Source of the DNA: Lojkania enalia
Lineage: Eukaryota; Ascomycota; Dothideomycetes; Pleosporales
NCBI GenBank assembly: GCA_010094045.1
Contig: ML986726.1
Span: 1 to 55,439 of the forward strand
Reading direction: 5' to 3'
DNA length: 55,439 nt
Below, piece by piece: positions 46,198-55,439 of this stretch. The translations under genes and the position numbers were made by a program. The stretch's first letter is position 1; the number at the start of each line of letters is the position of its first letter. The notes below the pieces were generated by a model, which did not search any database, was not told the origin of the DNA, and worked only from the letters and a program-made list of their open reading frames with translations.

Positions 46198-47200
46198 TTA
46201 GTTTGATGGCCCCGTACCCCACATCAATTTGTTGGAGATAAAATCCCTTGGTGTTAGGCGTTCTTGAAAGGCTTCCCAGTTTACAAGTCGTCTTGTTACT
46301 TTCGCACTGACGGTAATGTCATGGTACTTCATCCTATACCAGCAAAATGGATGGGGGTTCAAATCCGGTAGCACATGACCGATGTTCGGAGGGCCTCAAG
46401 GTAGTGAACTATAGGAATTGATTAGATAGCCTTTTGCTTGTTCATTTTACTTACGAGCGTGTGCAAAGTTATGAGATTTCATATCTTCAGAACAATCAGG
46501 ATAGTAGTAATCTGGGTAGAGCATTCGACGCAATCGCTGCTATGGCTATACTTAGAGCCTCATTGTAAACGAAAATGGTCTTACATACTAAGCAATGAAG
46601 ATTATGTATAAATCCTAACATAGAACCGAAATTGTCGCCAGGCTGAATGAGTATTCTGTCGGTGAAATTCAGCCGCGCCGCCTCCCCGTGGCTCAAACGA
46701 AATGATCTCGCTGGCTGATCTTAGAATAGCTCTGAAAATTAGCCGTCATAGGATCCGTACTTACGGCTGGTATTGTTGATCCAGGCCCAATCATATTCAT
46801 AATTCGGCTCACCAAAAAATAGCGGATTTCCCCAAGCGTCAGCAGAGGCCGATTCAGTCATGAAAGTCTCGTAATGAGATAATGGAGCTACTTTAATGTT
46901 CAGAAAGTGGCAAAAGTGTAAGGTAATAGAATCCATGCCTTCAACAGACCCTACAAGGCGCGATTCATGATCAACCGGTATCTGTATTGGCACTCGGTGA
47001 GAATGAGGCCCGAGCTTAAAGTGTCCCAGAATAATAGCAGTAAGAACAAAAAAAGATAGATGGAGGGCAGCTGAGATAGCCCAGAACCATTTGCGATTGG
47101 CATTCGAGCGACGACTTTCATGATCGCAATTCGGACATCGAGCTAAGGTATCGTATTAGAATCTCCGGGAGCATGGCTTGATGGTCGCCATCACAATCAT
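46198..47200 (-). pseudogene. UstYa-like (DUF3328) protein, inactivated
   Basis: Family of fungal proteins with one N-terminal membrane segment, many acting as oxidases or cyclases in ribosomal-peptide and other secondary metabolism. The membrane segment (FWAISAALHLSFFVLTAIIL) is near 47075-47010. Exons about 47200-46765, 46710-46589, 46535-46455 and 46407-46198 are separated by introns of 54, 52 and 46 nt. The first conserved motif is FIHNLHCL followed, across an intron, by RLRRMLYPDYYYPD. The second is degenerate: LHYLEALRTSVMCY, where the expected HC is lost. Two lesions are visible: an in-frame TAA about 13 codons after the ATG, and a one-base deletion after VMCY near 46360, after which the frame DLNPHPFCWYRMKYHD resumes one base off. 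The splice sites are still good, so inactivation seems recent. Confidence 0.75.
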
Positions 47201-47631
47201 GCAAAGGCACAATATTTTGTGTTAGAGGTAATGAAATTGGCGTCGCGGCTGTTGAAGGTCACTGAGTTGAGGAACATCTCTTCATACTTCTTGAACTACC
47301 CACTTTCGCCACCTTCGGGCATCCTTCGAAAAAGCTCTCAGGGTGGAGAGTGCCAAGACACCTCTAGATAGCAAAATCTACGCCGCAATATATTATGCCC
47401 GTTCCTCGGAAGCCGGTTTCATTACTAGTTGCCTGATAATGTAGGTGACCTGCTCATCCTTCCTGTAGGTTTCACGGCGATACTGTTAGGTCGTACACCG
47501 TCTGCAAGGATAATGAAGCCATAGGATGTTTTAATTGGGCATTAGGTCTATAAATAGGGCTATATCCACGATACCTGAAATTTTGGGGTGTTGAGAAATA
47601 GTTATAAAGCACTTTGTTGCCCGAGGCGGTA
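47201..47631. other. Intergenic
   Basis: 430 bp between the UstYa-like pseudogene start and the fifth solo-LTR-like element. No feature supported. Confidence 0.3.
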
Positions 47632-47636
47632 GCTTC

Positions 47637-47786
47637 GGTCGCGTATTAGGCAGCATCAATTGCTGAGGCAGATATTGATGTATTGAAGGAGGGTAAGTGG
47701 CCTGCCTAGCTAGAGGCTGGTAATGGCGAGACTATATAGGCCTCAAAAACAGACCAACTATAATAGGATAGTAGAAACATGTGACA
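47637..47786 (+). repeat. Solo-LTR-like element, copy 5
   Basis: 150 bp, starts GGTCGCGTATTAGG (first T replaced by G) and ends ACATGTGACA. The flanking 5-bp duplication GCTTC (47632-47636 and 47787-47791) is perfect, and the match can be read as AGCTTCGG on both sides if the end bases are counted. Its TATA-like block lies about 130 bp upstream of the frame starting at 47863. Confidence 0.88.
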
Positions 47787-47862
47787 GCTTCGGATAAACG
47801 TCTCCTATCGAAGCTCACAAAAACTCTTCTCATAACCTTTCAGAGTCAACTGACCCCATATA

Positions 47863-48132
47863 ATGCTTCTCCAAACCCTACTCATATTTCTTGTCCAAGC
47901 TATCTTTGTTGTAGCAGCTCTACTTCCTAATTATGAGGAAAAACTAGCGCATGACACTGAGACCGTATCTGACGAACAGAAGCAAATAAGGGTGTCCTCA
48001 TTGAGCGGGATTTGGGAGCACCACCGATGGAAGCCTGTCTTCCTGGAAGTCTGGAGAATCCTGTCTGCGGTCGCTAAAACTAGGCGGACCAAGCTTAGAC
48101 ACAGTTGTCGTTTGTCTCTACCTATAGAATAG
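47863..48132 (+). CDS. Possible small secreted or membrane-anchored protein
   Basis: 89-codon frame whose first 20 residues form a strong hydrophobic signal (MLLQTLLIFLVQAIFVVAAL), followed by an acidic, then a basic segment. No family recognised, no Cys pattern. The second half has no clear conservation-like features and could be out of frame after a lost splice site. The insertion of copy 5 lies 77 bp upstream. It may be a real small gene, a first exon, or chance. Confidence 0.3.
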   Translation: MLLQTLLIFLVQAIFVVAALLPNYEEKLAHDTETVSDEQKQIRVSSLSGIWEHHRWKPVFLEVWRILSAVAKTRRTKLRHSCRLSLPIE

Positions 48133-49014
48133 CAATTACCTCCTAACATAATAATCTCAGCTAAATTTCCCTGTTTTGTGAAGTACCAAAAGTACATATA
48201 TACTATTAGACTTATCATAATCCCGCGGAGCGATGAACTTGTATGCATCCTATAATCTTATCTTAGGTTATAACTTAGGAGGTACACTTTAAAAAGCATA
48301 GTAACACATGTAGTATCACACTAAGTATCTACGAGATGAATATTGTCGCTGGTTGTGGCTCCGCACGAACGCTCGATTCAGAAGCAGTACCACTCTTCAG
48401 GAAGAATACCTTGGTAGTTCCTATTACGTCTCAGTACGTTTCCATGTCACTTTGAATGCGAAGAAATATCTGAATTTAGCACCTCGTTTCGAACTAGACG
48501 AACGAAAATATATTTCAAAATATGGATAATGAGCCGATTATCTAGTACCACAGCACCCGCAGAAGGGTGTTCTTTTATTTGCCTCGTTTCTGGGCAACTA
48601 TCCGATACATTTACGCGTGCGCCGTGGTTAAGATCTACGATTCGGCCTCTCAATCGTGTGTATGCTTTATTGCGGCGTTGGGCGCGTCGTTATTTTTTAG
48701 TTTTAGAACAACATTCCATCTGAGTCCTCGTCTAACCTCTTAATCTCTTAATACATGCGATGTATTGGAGACATAGATCATTATTTCGGACTTTATTATT
48801 CCTGTTAAGATATGCAATGATGTGGCGTTAGCTCAAGCTGAGATCCGCCCCTCTGCCCAGGCACAAGATGATCCGGTTTAATCCATTTATGTCTGGCGAC
48901 CCAGTTATACCAGTAGCACGTCTAGCAAATCTCTAAAATCAAATAAACCATCAGAAAATCAAGTTTCAGACATGGTTGAATTAGCATTGATCCGTATGCT
49001 TCCCCCTTTTTTTG
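48133..49014. other. Intergenic
   Basis: Short frames on both strands near 48447-48723 are unrecognised. A C5T7G5 inverted tract lies at 49002-49018. Nothing else supported. Confidence 0.3.
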
Positions 49015-50362
49015 GGGGCGGCTAGAGTGGTGTGGCCGCCAATCTATGTTGCCGTAGTTCTTGCGCGCTTGCAGTTAAGCATGCACAAAGGTCGCGAATT
49101 GGACTTGACGATCTATTAACCCTTCCTTCGTTGGTACATTTAACTCTTCTAATTAAGATATAGAGGAATGGAATTGATGGTTCTTAGATACTCGTTCTGG
49201 GGATTGGCGCGAACTTAATCGTTGGCGTCAGTACTCATGCACTTGGGTATCCTACCCCGAAGACATCACACGACACTGTTCTTACAGCTTCGAGCAAACA
49301 ACAAACTATTGCCAGAAGGGTCGCTATTTTTTCATGGAAAGTATAGCGGACATGCTGCTTATTTATCCCAAGGTGTACTGGATATCTATGATTCTCCACC
49401 TACCCGCACTTATATTCTTGAAACTCAGTTGCATGATATTCTATTCTAGAATTTTTCGCAAGGGCTCACACCGTATCGTTGGGGTCCTTATTCACAATAT
49501 CAACGCTCTTCTTGCAACATGGGGTCTTGGTTTCTAGAGATCGTTACTATTTCCATGTCATATTCATTGGGAATATCTTTGGACCAATCTTGTTGTTATG
49601 GCGAAATGTCCGTCTGATCTACTAATGATGCATGAATCACTCTTTATCTCGAGTGTTATTATGGTTCTCATCATATTCATCTTTCTCATACCGTTGGTGA
49701 GTAGGCCATTTGGCTTATAACATTCGATTACTGAGTAGGGTCGGATTCTCAAACTTCAGATCTCAGCTGCAAAAAAGCTTGTTGTTGTAGGAATCTTTAA
49801 TCTAGGGGCTATGACGATAGCAATGTCAATCATACGACTCGTCTTTACAATTGAGCAATCCAATGGTACTCTCCGTGCCAATTTAATCTATAGAATTTCA
49901 CTAATATCAAAAAGCTCAATACAGCGCAACAGCTGACGAAAATTGTAAGACAAAGCCGCAACCTCCATCTCCAGAAACATAGCTGATCCCCTGACAGTCA
50001 GCTCCACTACCGGATTATACTTCCTATATAATGAAGCATGCTTTGCAATATGCGCTATCACTCTAACAACCCTTTCTGGTGCAATGAAGTTCCCAGGCGT
50101 CCAAAGGGTAATTGAAGGTTTCTCATCTGTGTTCTCGAATCTGTCTCGCACATCATTCAGATCGAAAGGAAGTAGTAATACCAGAACTAATAGTGAAAGG
50201 CTGGAATCTTTCCACCTGGGAAATTCGGTGCTCACTCCAGGAAATGCGAACCACTCTCAGTATCACGTAGCGAGAAGCGGAAGCATTGAGTTGGATCACG
50301 CCGTCTCACAGAAAGGTATCACCATCCCAAATACTTTTGAGCATGAATCAATACAAAGATGA
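49015..50362 (+). pseudogene. Second fungal rhodopsin-domain membrane protein, decayed
   Basis: Plus-strand pieces in order match the fungal rhodopsin-domain family. QRSRIGLDDLLTL (near 49090) is the loop after TM1. GVSTHALGYPTPKTSHDT (near 49227-49280) and YFFMESIAD (near 49330) follow. LKLSCMIFYSRIFRKGS (near 49420-49470) is the family's KxSxxxFYxRIF segment. MMHESLFISSVIMVLIIFIF (near 49626-49685) leads, through a still good 42-nt intron (49697-49738, GTGAGT...TAG), to LKLQISAAKKLVVVGIFNLG and MSIIRLVF (near 49750-49845). YNEACFAICAI (near 50020) and a hydrophilic tail ending at 50362 complete it. Stops and frame changes near 49130-49190, 49535 and 49935 break it. It differs clearly from the intact gene at 13.6-15.1 kb, so it is a paralogue rather than a recent copy. 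Confidence 0.68.
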
Positions 50363-51397
50363 TGGATAGAGTCAGGGAGCCCGGAAGACTTTGTCAAGAT
50401 GAGTGGTCTAATTTCGCTCTCTCGTTCTTTTACGGTTTCTATGCACGTGTTGGGACTGGGACGAAGATCTAAACTATTTTTAGTTGAGTTTTTCATTGAG
50501 TGAGTAGGAATCCTGTATTTTATATAGTGGAAGGGGAATACTATAGTGCGACATTGCGGAAGGAGGAATATGGAAACCTTTTCAGTAGCGACTTGGCGAT
50601 CATGGAGGTGAGGAACTCGTTCCTTTAATTAGAAGTTGCCCGTAGTGATGTTGTATCATGAGTCGCGCCAGAAATTTTGTTAGTAGCAGGGTGGGGAGTC
50701 GGGTCCAGAAACGCTGACAGTGCGCGCTTTCCTAATTTCTCGTTCTCTATTTGGTAAATGCTCGTCATCTTCTTGAGCACCCCATGGAATTCTGGAACCA
50801 TATTATCATTCGGCTGGGGCATATCCCGTTGAGGCTTTGTATGTCATTTAGATATGACCAAGTATATGTAGTGATAAAAATCTTGTCGGGAGCTGCATCA
50901 ATGCTATGGGTCGTTCTGTGAGGTCTACACAGCGGTCTAGCATTCGGTACCTGGCTTAGGATGCTGAATAAATATGTGTACTTCATACGTTTTTATTGGT
51001 CTGTGCATTTTACAATCGGGCTAGGTTCGTCTAAGAAATAGTGGGGATGCGCTGCCTCCAGGAGTTCGTGTTATCCCAGCCAACCTGTCGCTATCATGTT
51101 TCACATTCAACTTTAATTCCTTTTGGCCCCAACACTACGCACCCTCTGATTTGCTAGCACGAAGGAGACTGCGATGCGACAAAGTCTATGAGGCATAAAC
51201 TGTGCCGCATCACGGAGTTTGCGAATGCGAAACTAGTAGCGGATCCTTCCGTGAGAACAACCTACGGTTCACAATGATATACAATGGCCCCAAACCTGTA
51301 TTTCGCATTGTAGAATTCTCATATTCCAATATCATCAGAATTATGAGGCGCTGACGAGAGCCTTATATGCTTCATTCGTTATTTCTAAGTATTCTCC
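50363..51397. other. Intergenic, upstream of the membrane-protein gene
   Basis: About 1 kb with short unrecognised frames on the minus strand (50625-50822, 50765-50986). It should contain the promoter of the gene starting at 51398, but I see no motif I would name. Confidence 0.3.
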
Positions 51398-53438
51398 ATG
51401 ACTATGGATTCCAATCGCTCATTGTCGTTTGAGGTTGTTTCTCTGGATTCAGAAAGACGTGGGCCCTACAATCTAGAAAGGAGAGAGTCGGAAGACTGCA
51501 CAGACGCCTCTTTGCCGTTCAAACACCCTCAACATGGAAATGCCAGTTACTCGCTACTTAGCAATGCGGAACAATTACGCCAATCCGGCACAACAAAAAT
51601 AGAAAGTCAACAAAGTCAAGAACACCCAGAAAGCACAACTTCAGATACAATCTCAACGCATAGTACAATAAAGAATTACAATCATCGGGAGTCCCGGAAA
51701 TTTCTACTCTGGACGGGATTCAATAGGTTTTGTGTCACGCTTTTTTTGTGTCTCTTTATTGGTCTAACATTACGAGCTTACGAAGGCTTGAACAAACCCC
51801 ATACTCGGGCTCTCAGCAAATCAGATGTTCGAATATTCAACGCAATAATTCTTGGTCTTTCGCTCGCACTCGGCTTAAATCTCGCGTCCTCATTGAAACA
51901 TTACGGTCTTCTTCTCCGCTGGTCTATTCTTACAAGGCGATATGTCTCACTGCAAGCTTTCGACCTAATTCTGGGATGCGAGAACTTAACTAACGTTTTC
52001 AAACTGATGGTCATATCCTTCCCCGGTGTCCACAAAATACCATCCATCCGGTTCCCTCCTTGGCGGCAGAAAACGCGATGGCGCGGCGCGAAGTTCACAT
52101 GGCTGATTTGTTTGGCTTGGCTTCTTCTTAATGTTGGTGCACAGACTCTTGTCGCAACGCTCAGTATATTCTGGCCAACTGACACCTTGGACGCCATGCC
52201 TCTGACTGGAAACGTCTCGATATCCAACATAATGGCCTGGCAAGCCGATTCTTTCCCGCTGCAATTGTCCTCTGCCAACCTCTATGGTCTGTCAGGGTCT
52301 CTTTACCCAGTTTTTGCTAAAGGAAACCCCAATGAGATCTCAAGTCAGAAGGATGACATCTCCATTGTTAGGGGAGATGGATATTATGAATACTCGTTTC
52401 TGGATAAGGACTTGAATAATGTGGCTTCGTCTCGAACCGTTCAAGCAAGAGCAGCATGCATACAATTCAGCTTTGGCGAAGATGAGGGGAAAAGAATAAA
52501 CGGGATGGTAGAGGCATCGGTGAGTTATTGTATAACGCGGTTCTAGCGGGCAATCGGCTGACTTTCTTGGATAGCTTGATGGAGGGAAGACTTGGTCTGT
52601 CTACAATGTTATCCGTGCCGTTGGCGGGCAGATCGCGTGGACAGGAATACTCTCCCATTCATGTGGGCCTCGTTGTACTTCCCTCCTCGTTTACCAGCGC
52701 GCCGACCATAAGAATGTAGAGAAAAATGCCATGTTTCTGTGTAACAGCACAATATCGGAAGTAAGGCATATCAAAAATGCTTTTGGTAATCTCCGAGAGG
52801 AGGATAAACCGCATGTGGACTCTACCGATGATTTTGCGCGAATTGCGGCCGGCGCAATTGCATGGACTGGAGATTTTGATAGCGGGAACCGGGATAACCA
52901 GACAAGGACCTACCCTACCGAGGTTCCTTTTAGCCCCAACCATACAGTTAGTCCGATGGACGTTGAAGATATCATTTCGCGGTTCTCGATCGGCGCCATT
53001 GCAGCTTTTGATGACCACGGGCCGCGCTACATCGTTTCTAATCCACCGATTGGTCCTGTGCGAGACCAACAACTACGGGTCGACTGGGTCCGTATTATCA
53101 TTATCTTAAGTTGGATTTGTCTTGTACAGTTTGCTGCACTTCTTGCTATGCTTGCTTTCGCGAACAAGTCGATCATTCGAGATGAGAGCTTCTTCTCCGT
53201 GGCGATGTTACTATCGCCGGTAGTGAGTAGGATAACAAGAGAGGAAGGAATCAACCTGAGTGGTGAGGAAATTTTGGCTCATCCGAACCTCGTGGGCAAG
53301 AGAATTCGATACGATTATGTGAAAGTCAGAACGGCCACAAAAAAACTGAAGAAGGTTGACATTCTATTCCAAGAAACTGATGATGACGGAGATAATTATA
53401 AAAGGAGAAAGATGTGGGCAGACGGAGAATATATTTAA
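51398..53438 (+). CDS. Four-pass membrane protein of unknown function
   Basis: Two exons, 51398-52519 and 52575-53438, with a 55-nt intron (GTGAGT...GGATAG) that removes an early stop and keeps the frame: 661 aa. Cytosolic-type N-terminus of about 105 residues, rich in Ser, Gln and charge. Then membrane segments near residues 107-125 (FCVTLFLCLFIGLTLRA), 143-165 (AIILGLSLALGLNLASSL) and 238-262 (WLICLAWLLLNVGAQTLVA). A long loop of about 300 residues with N-glycosylation sites and several Cys follows, presumably outside. A last segment lies near 570-595 (IIIILSWICLVQFAALLAML), and the tail is basic and then acidic. It resembles a type of predicted membrane protein common in filamentous fungi, but I know no function for it. 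Intact, and it ends only 62 bp before the transposon block. Confidence 0.8.
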
Positions 53439-53500
53439 CTGTGGGAGCGCACTTATAAGGTACTATTCGGAGGGAGTTTATAAATATTCTCAACGTACCT

Positions 53501-53552
53501 TACAAGCGAGCGGCCCATACGAGCGAACGGCCCATACAAGCGAGCGGTCCAC
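53501..53552. repeat. Tandem terminal units of Fot1/pogo element
   Basis: Three imperfect 17-bp units in tandem (TACAAGCGAGCGGCCCA, TACGAGCGAACGGCCCA, TACAAGCGAGCGGTCCA). Inverted, degenerate versions mark the ends of the relics at 16775, 18174, 10107 and 2350. Likely transposase-binding termini. Confidence 0.7.
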
Positions 53553-53861
53553 CACATCAACTTTTTTAACCTTTATATGCGTATAGCTCAACAACCAAGT
53601 AATATAATAACGATTTACAACTTGCGTGTTATTCTATAGTAATCACTACATCTTTCTGGCATATATAAGAATTATGCCTAGTCTTACCGCAACGGCTACA
53701 GCACGCTTTACGCTATTCGCTCGTACCTGATCGCACTCCAAATTAGTATTATAGCCCGAATCTCCTCCTTATTATCCTTTTTAGTAATAATCATCTCTCT
53801 TAATACTTTTATTAGGGTCCCTTGCGCTTGAATCCACTTTTTTTTCTACTATAACGTAAGT
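53501..53861 (-). mobile_element. 3' end of a Fot1/pogo element
   Basis: On the minus strand this reads as the end of a transposase followed by the element terminus. The CCHC zinc knuckle is intact in its metal-binding residues (CSRCGKTRHNSYIC, near 53695-53655), with a stop soon after. The remaining sequence runs to the terminal units at 53501-53552. At about 53862 it meets the terminus of the right-arm element, so one is inserted into or truncated by the other. Confidence 0.65.
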
Positions 53862-55439
53862 GGTAAGCGAGCGCGCCACCTTATCAACTTTTTCGACCAT
53901 TCTAGCAATATATTTTCACAACGTATTAAAATACTACAAATATAATATATATCCTCGATTAAGTAGTATCTATAGCACCCTTCTCGCACGTACGTAAGTT
54001 ATACCCAGTCTCTCTGCAGCAACTACAGCGTATAGAAGCCTGCCGACTCGCACCTAATCGCGCCTTACCTTAACGTATTTCGTCCTCTAACTGCTGCTCA
54101 ACCGCCATTTAAGCAATAATCTCCTCTCCCTCTGCTTTTAATAAGGTGTCTCGCTTCTGAATCTACTTCTTTTTACGCTGTTTACGCGTTGTGGCAGCCT
54201 TATTTGCTTTCTTAAGGCTAGCGACTCGACCCTTCAGTAATGTAGCTGAATGAAGTATTACCTCAGCACCTTTTCCGAGCTGATTAATCGCTGTAATAAT
54301 AGAAGCAGGTGATAAGCTTTTATACCTTCGAATCCGATCGCGAATTAATATTAATTAAGCCTCTAATTCGCGCTGGTTGCTTAGTATTTTAGCTTCCTAT
54401 ATAAGAACCTCTAGCGCAGGTAGTATTAGCGTATAAAGCTTTACATCGAGCTTTAATATTACTACTTCTAGATTATATAGAACTAAACTAGCCCCTTAAA
54501 AGCTTGCGCGGATATTATCTTTTATAATTAATTACTAGTAGGTAGTATAGAAAGCTGGAAGGAACTTAAGCTTTATAATATAATTAATTTAGTCGCAGAT
54601 TAGGCTCTCGATCTAACTACTATATACTCGCTTTAATAGCGAGAAGTAACCTATATTAAGAGGCTATAAGAGGTATAATAAGTACAACGGTATATAGAGA
54701 GTATAGATTTTATTCTCCTTATAGATTACCTGGAATTTAAGCGAGTTATAGCTCTTATAACTATTAAGAATAAGTAGTTGCTATACGCCTACTCAACGGT
54801 CCTTTATATATATAATAAAGTCCTTTAGCTATTTAACTCTAAGATTATTAGTTGTCTATCTGTTATTACTTAGTCCGATAGCCTAATTCTTATAACAATG
54901 CAAAGAAATCGTTCCACGAAAAGCTTTATATACAACCTTATCCCAAAGCTTTTTACTTATCTTATCCTACCCCCGGTTCTACCCCTTTTCCCTTCTATAT
55001 ATAGTTGTATACTCTCTTATAAGTAGCTTAGTAGTTCTTCTATATCCTTTTATATAAGGCCTATAGGTGTTAATAGAATTTTTAGGTCCCTGAACCCCTA
55101 TATACTCCTATATACCTCTAAGTAGATTCGTGCTGTATTCGGACCTATTATCTTACCTACGCTGTTATATTATATAGAAGAACTTAATACTACTAGTAAC
55201 AGCCTCTTTAATAATATCGCATCAATTATTTATTTAAATATATCTAAGTCTAAAATACGCCCAATTTAGTTTAAGTTATAATACTTATATACTATTATAT
55301 TAAATTATTTAGTTATCTAAACAGGATCTTAAAAACCTCTTATTAACCAAAGTCTTTAGGTTTAGAACTTCCTATCCCCTACAATTAGGATTGCCTTTAG
55401 AAAAGCCGCGTAGAGTACGCCTAGATAGAAACTTAGAGA
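53862..55439 (-). mobile_element. Fot1/pogo-like relic, right inverted arm
   Basis: Inverted partner of 333-2350. The match begins at the window's last base (aligned with 333) and runs to the terminus near 53862. Shared blocks include TTTTCGTGGAACGATTTCTTTG (54900-54921 here, 848-869 in the left arm), followed by the DDE core and the zinc knuckle (CSCCRETGYN near 54030). Relative to the left arm it lacks about 430 bp directly after this block, covering the region with the first catalytic Asp. It keeps more C and G than the left arm (for example ACCTGCTTC against ACCTACTTC), so it is somewhat less mutated. The repeat continues beyond the window. Confidence 0.78.

Noticed and set aside
46350..46372. 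GGGGGTTCAAATCCGG considered as a tRNA T-arm
   Set aside because: No acceptor, D or anticodon arms around it; it lies inside the last exon of the UstYa-like pseudogene.
49002..49018. C5T7G5 inverted tract considered as a terminator hairpin
   Set aside because: Eukaryotic context, no gene ends here, and short tracts like this occur by chance.
51901..53254. Minus-strand frames of 75-137 codons over the last gene
   Set aside because: Opposite-strand shadows of the intact two-exon plus-strand gene.

Overview
The window looks like an accessory, gene-poor chromosome segment of a filamentous ascomycete (Pezizomycotina). The reasons: short introns of 42-88 nt with GTAAGT-like donors and CTAAC/CTAAT-like branch points; family content typical of moulds (secreted large GH35 beta-galactosidase, M14 carboxypeptidase, DOMON-cytochrome b561 protein, fungal rhodopsin-domain membrane proteins, DHA1-type MFS transporter, UstYa/DUF3328 protein, Fungal_trans_2-type regulator); and very AT-rich, TpA-rich transposon relics that look RIP-mutated. 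I see no rRNA, tRNA, CRISPR or bacterial-type operon. I cannot name the species.

Layout. Positions 1-3490 are RIP-degraded transposon remains (Fot1/pogo-like element plus the 3' end of a second one). 3.5-10.1 kb is nearly empty: decayed coding strips, one 150-bp solo-LTR-like element and one LTR-like fragment. 10.1-11.8 kb holds a Fot1/pogo relic with part of a second transposase in front of it. 11.9-15.1 kb carries a secreted isochorismatase-like hydrolase (one frameshift) and an apparently intact four-exon rhodopsin-domain membrane protein. 16.8-18.2 kb is another internally deleted Fot1/pogo relic with recognisable terminal repeats. 18.6-25.6 kb carries an M14 carboxypeptidase (one frameshift) and an intact five-part secretory GH35 gene (four exons). 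25.6-32.9 kb is mostly empty apart from a small Cys-rich tail-anchored or GPI-type protein at 29.0 kb and a probable flavin monooxygenase relic. 32.9-34.5 kb is an intact DOMON-b561 gene. 34.5-39.3 kb is empty except for repeats. 39.3-40.9 kb is an intact MFS transporter, followed upstream by pseudogenes of a fungal transcription factor (41.3-42.4 kb), an unidentified protein, hydantoinase B/5-oxoprolinase (43.4-44.7 kb), a UstYa-like protein (46.2-47.2 kb) and a second rhodopsin-domain protein (49.0-50.4 kb). 51.4-53.4 kb is an intact two-exon gene for a four-pass membrane protein of unknown function. 53.5-55.4 kb is again Fot1/pogo, in the opposite orientation to the left arm.

Two dispersed structures organise the region. 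First, the left and right ends are inverted copies of one composite Fot1/pogo repeat (333-2350 on +, 53862-55439 on -), about 51 kb apart. Second, five copies of a 149-150 bp element with LTR-like ends ((T)GTCRCG...GTGACA), each flanked by a 5-bp target duplication, are scattered through the gene-poor DNA.

Functionally the intact genes are mainly for outward-facing work: secreted carbohydrate and peptide hydrolases, a transporter, membrane receptors and a surface redox protein. The decayed genes (regulator, UstYa-like, hydantoinase, monooxygenase, second rhodopsin) suggest that the segment once had more metabolic or secondary-metabolic content and is eroding. All gene models were built by hand from reading frames and splice sites; no transcript or database evidence was available.
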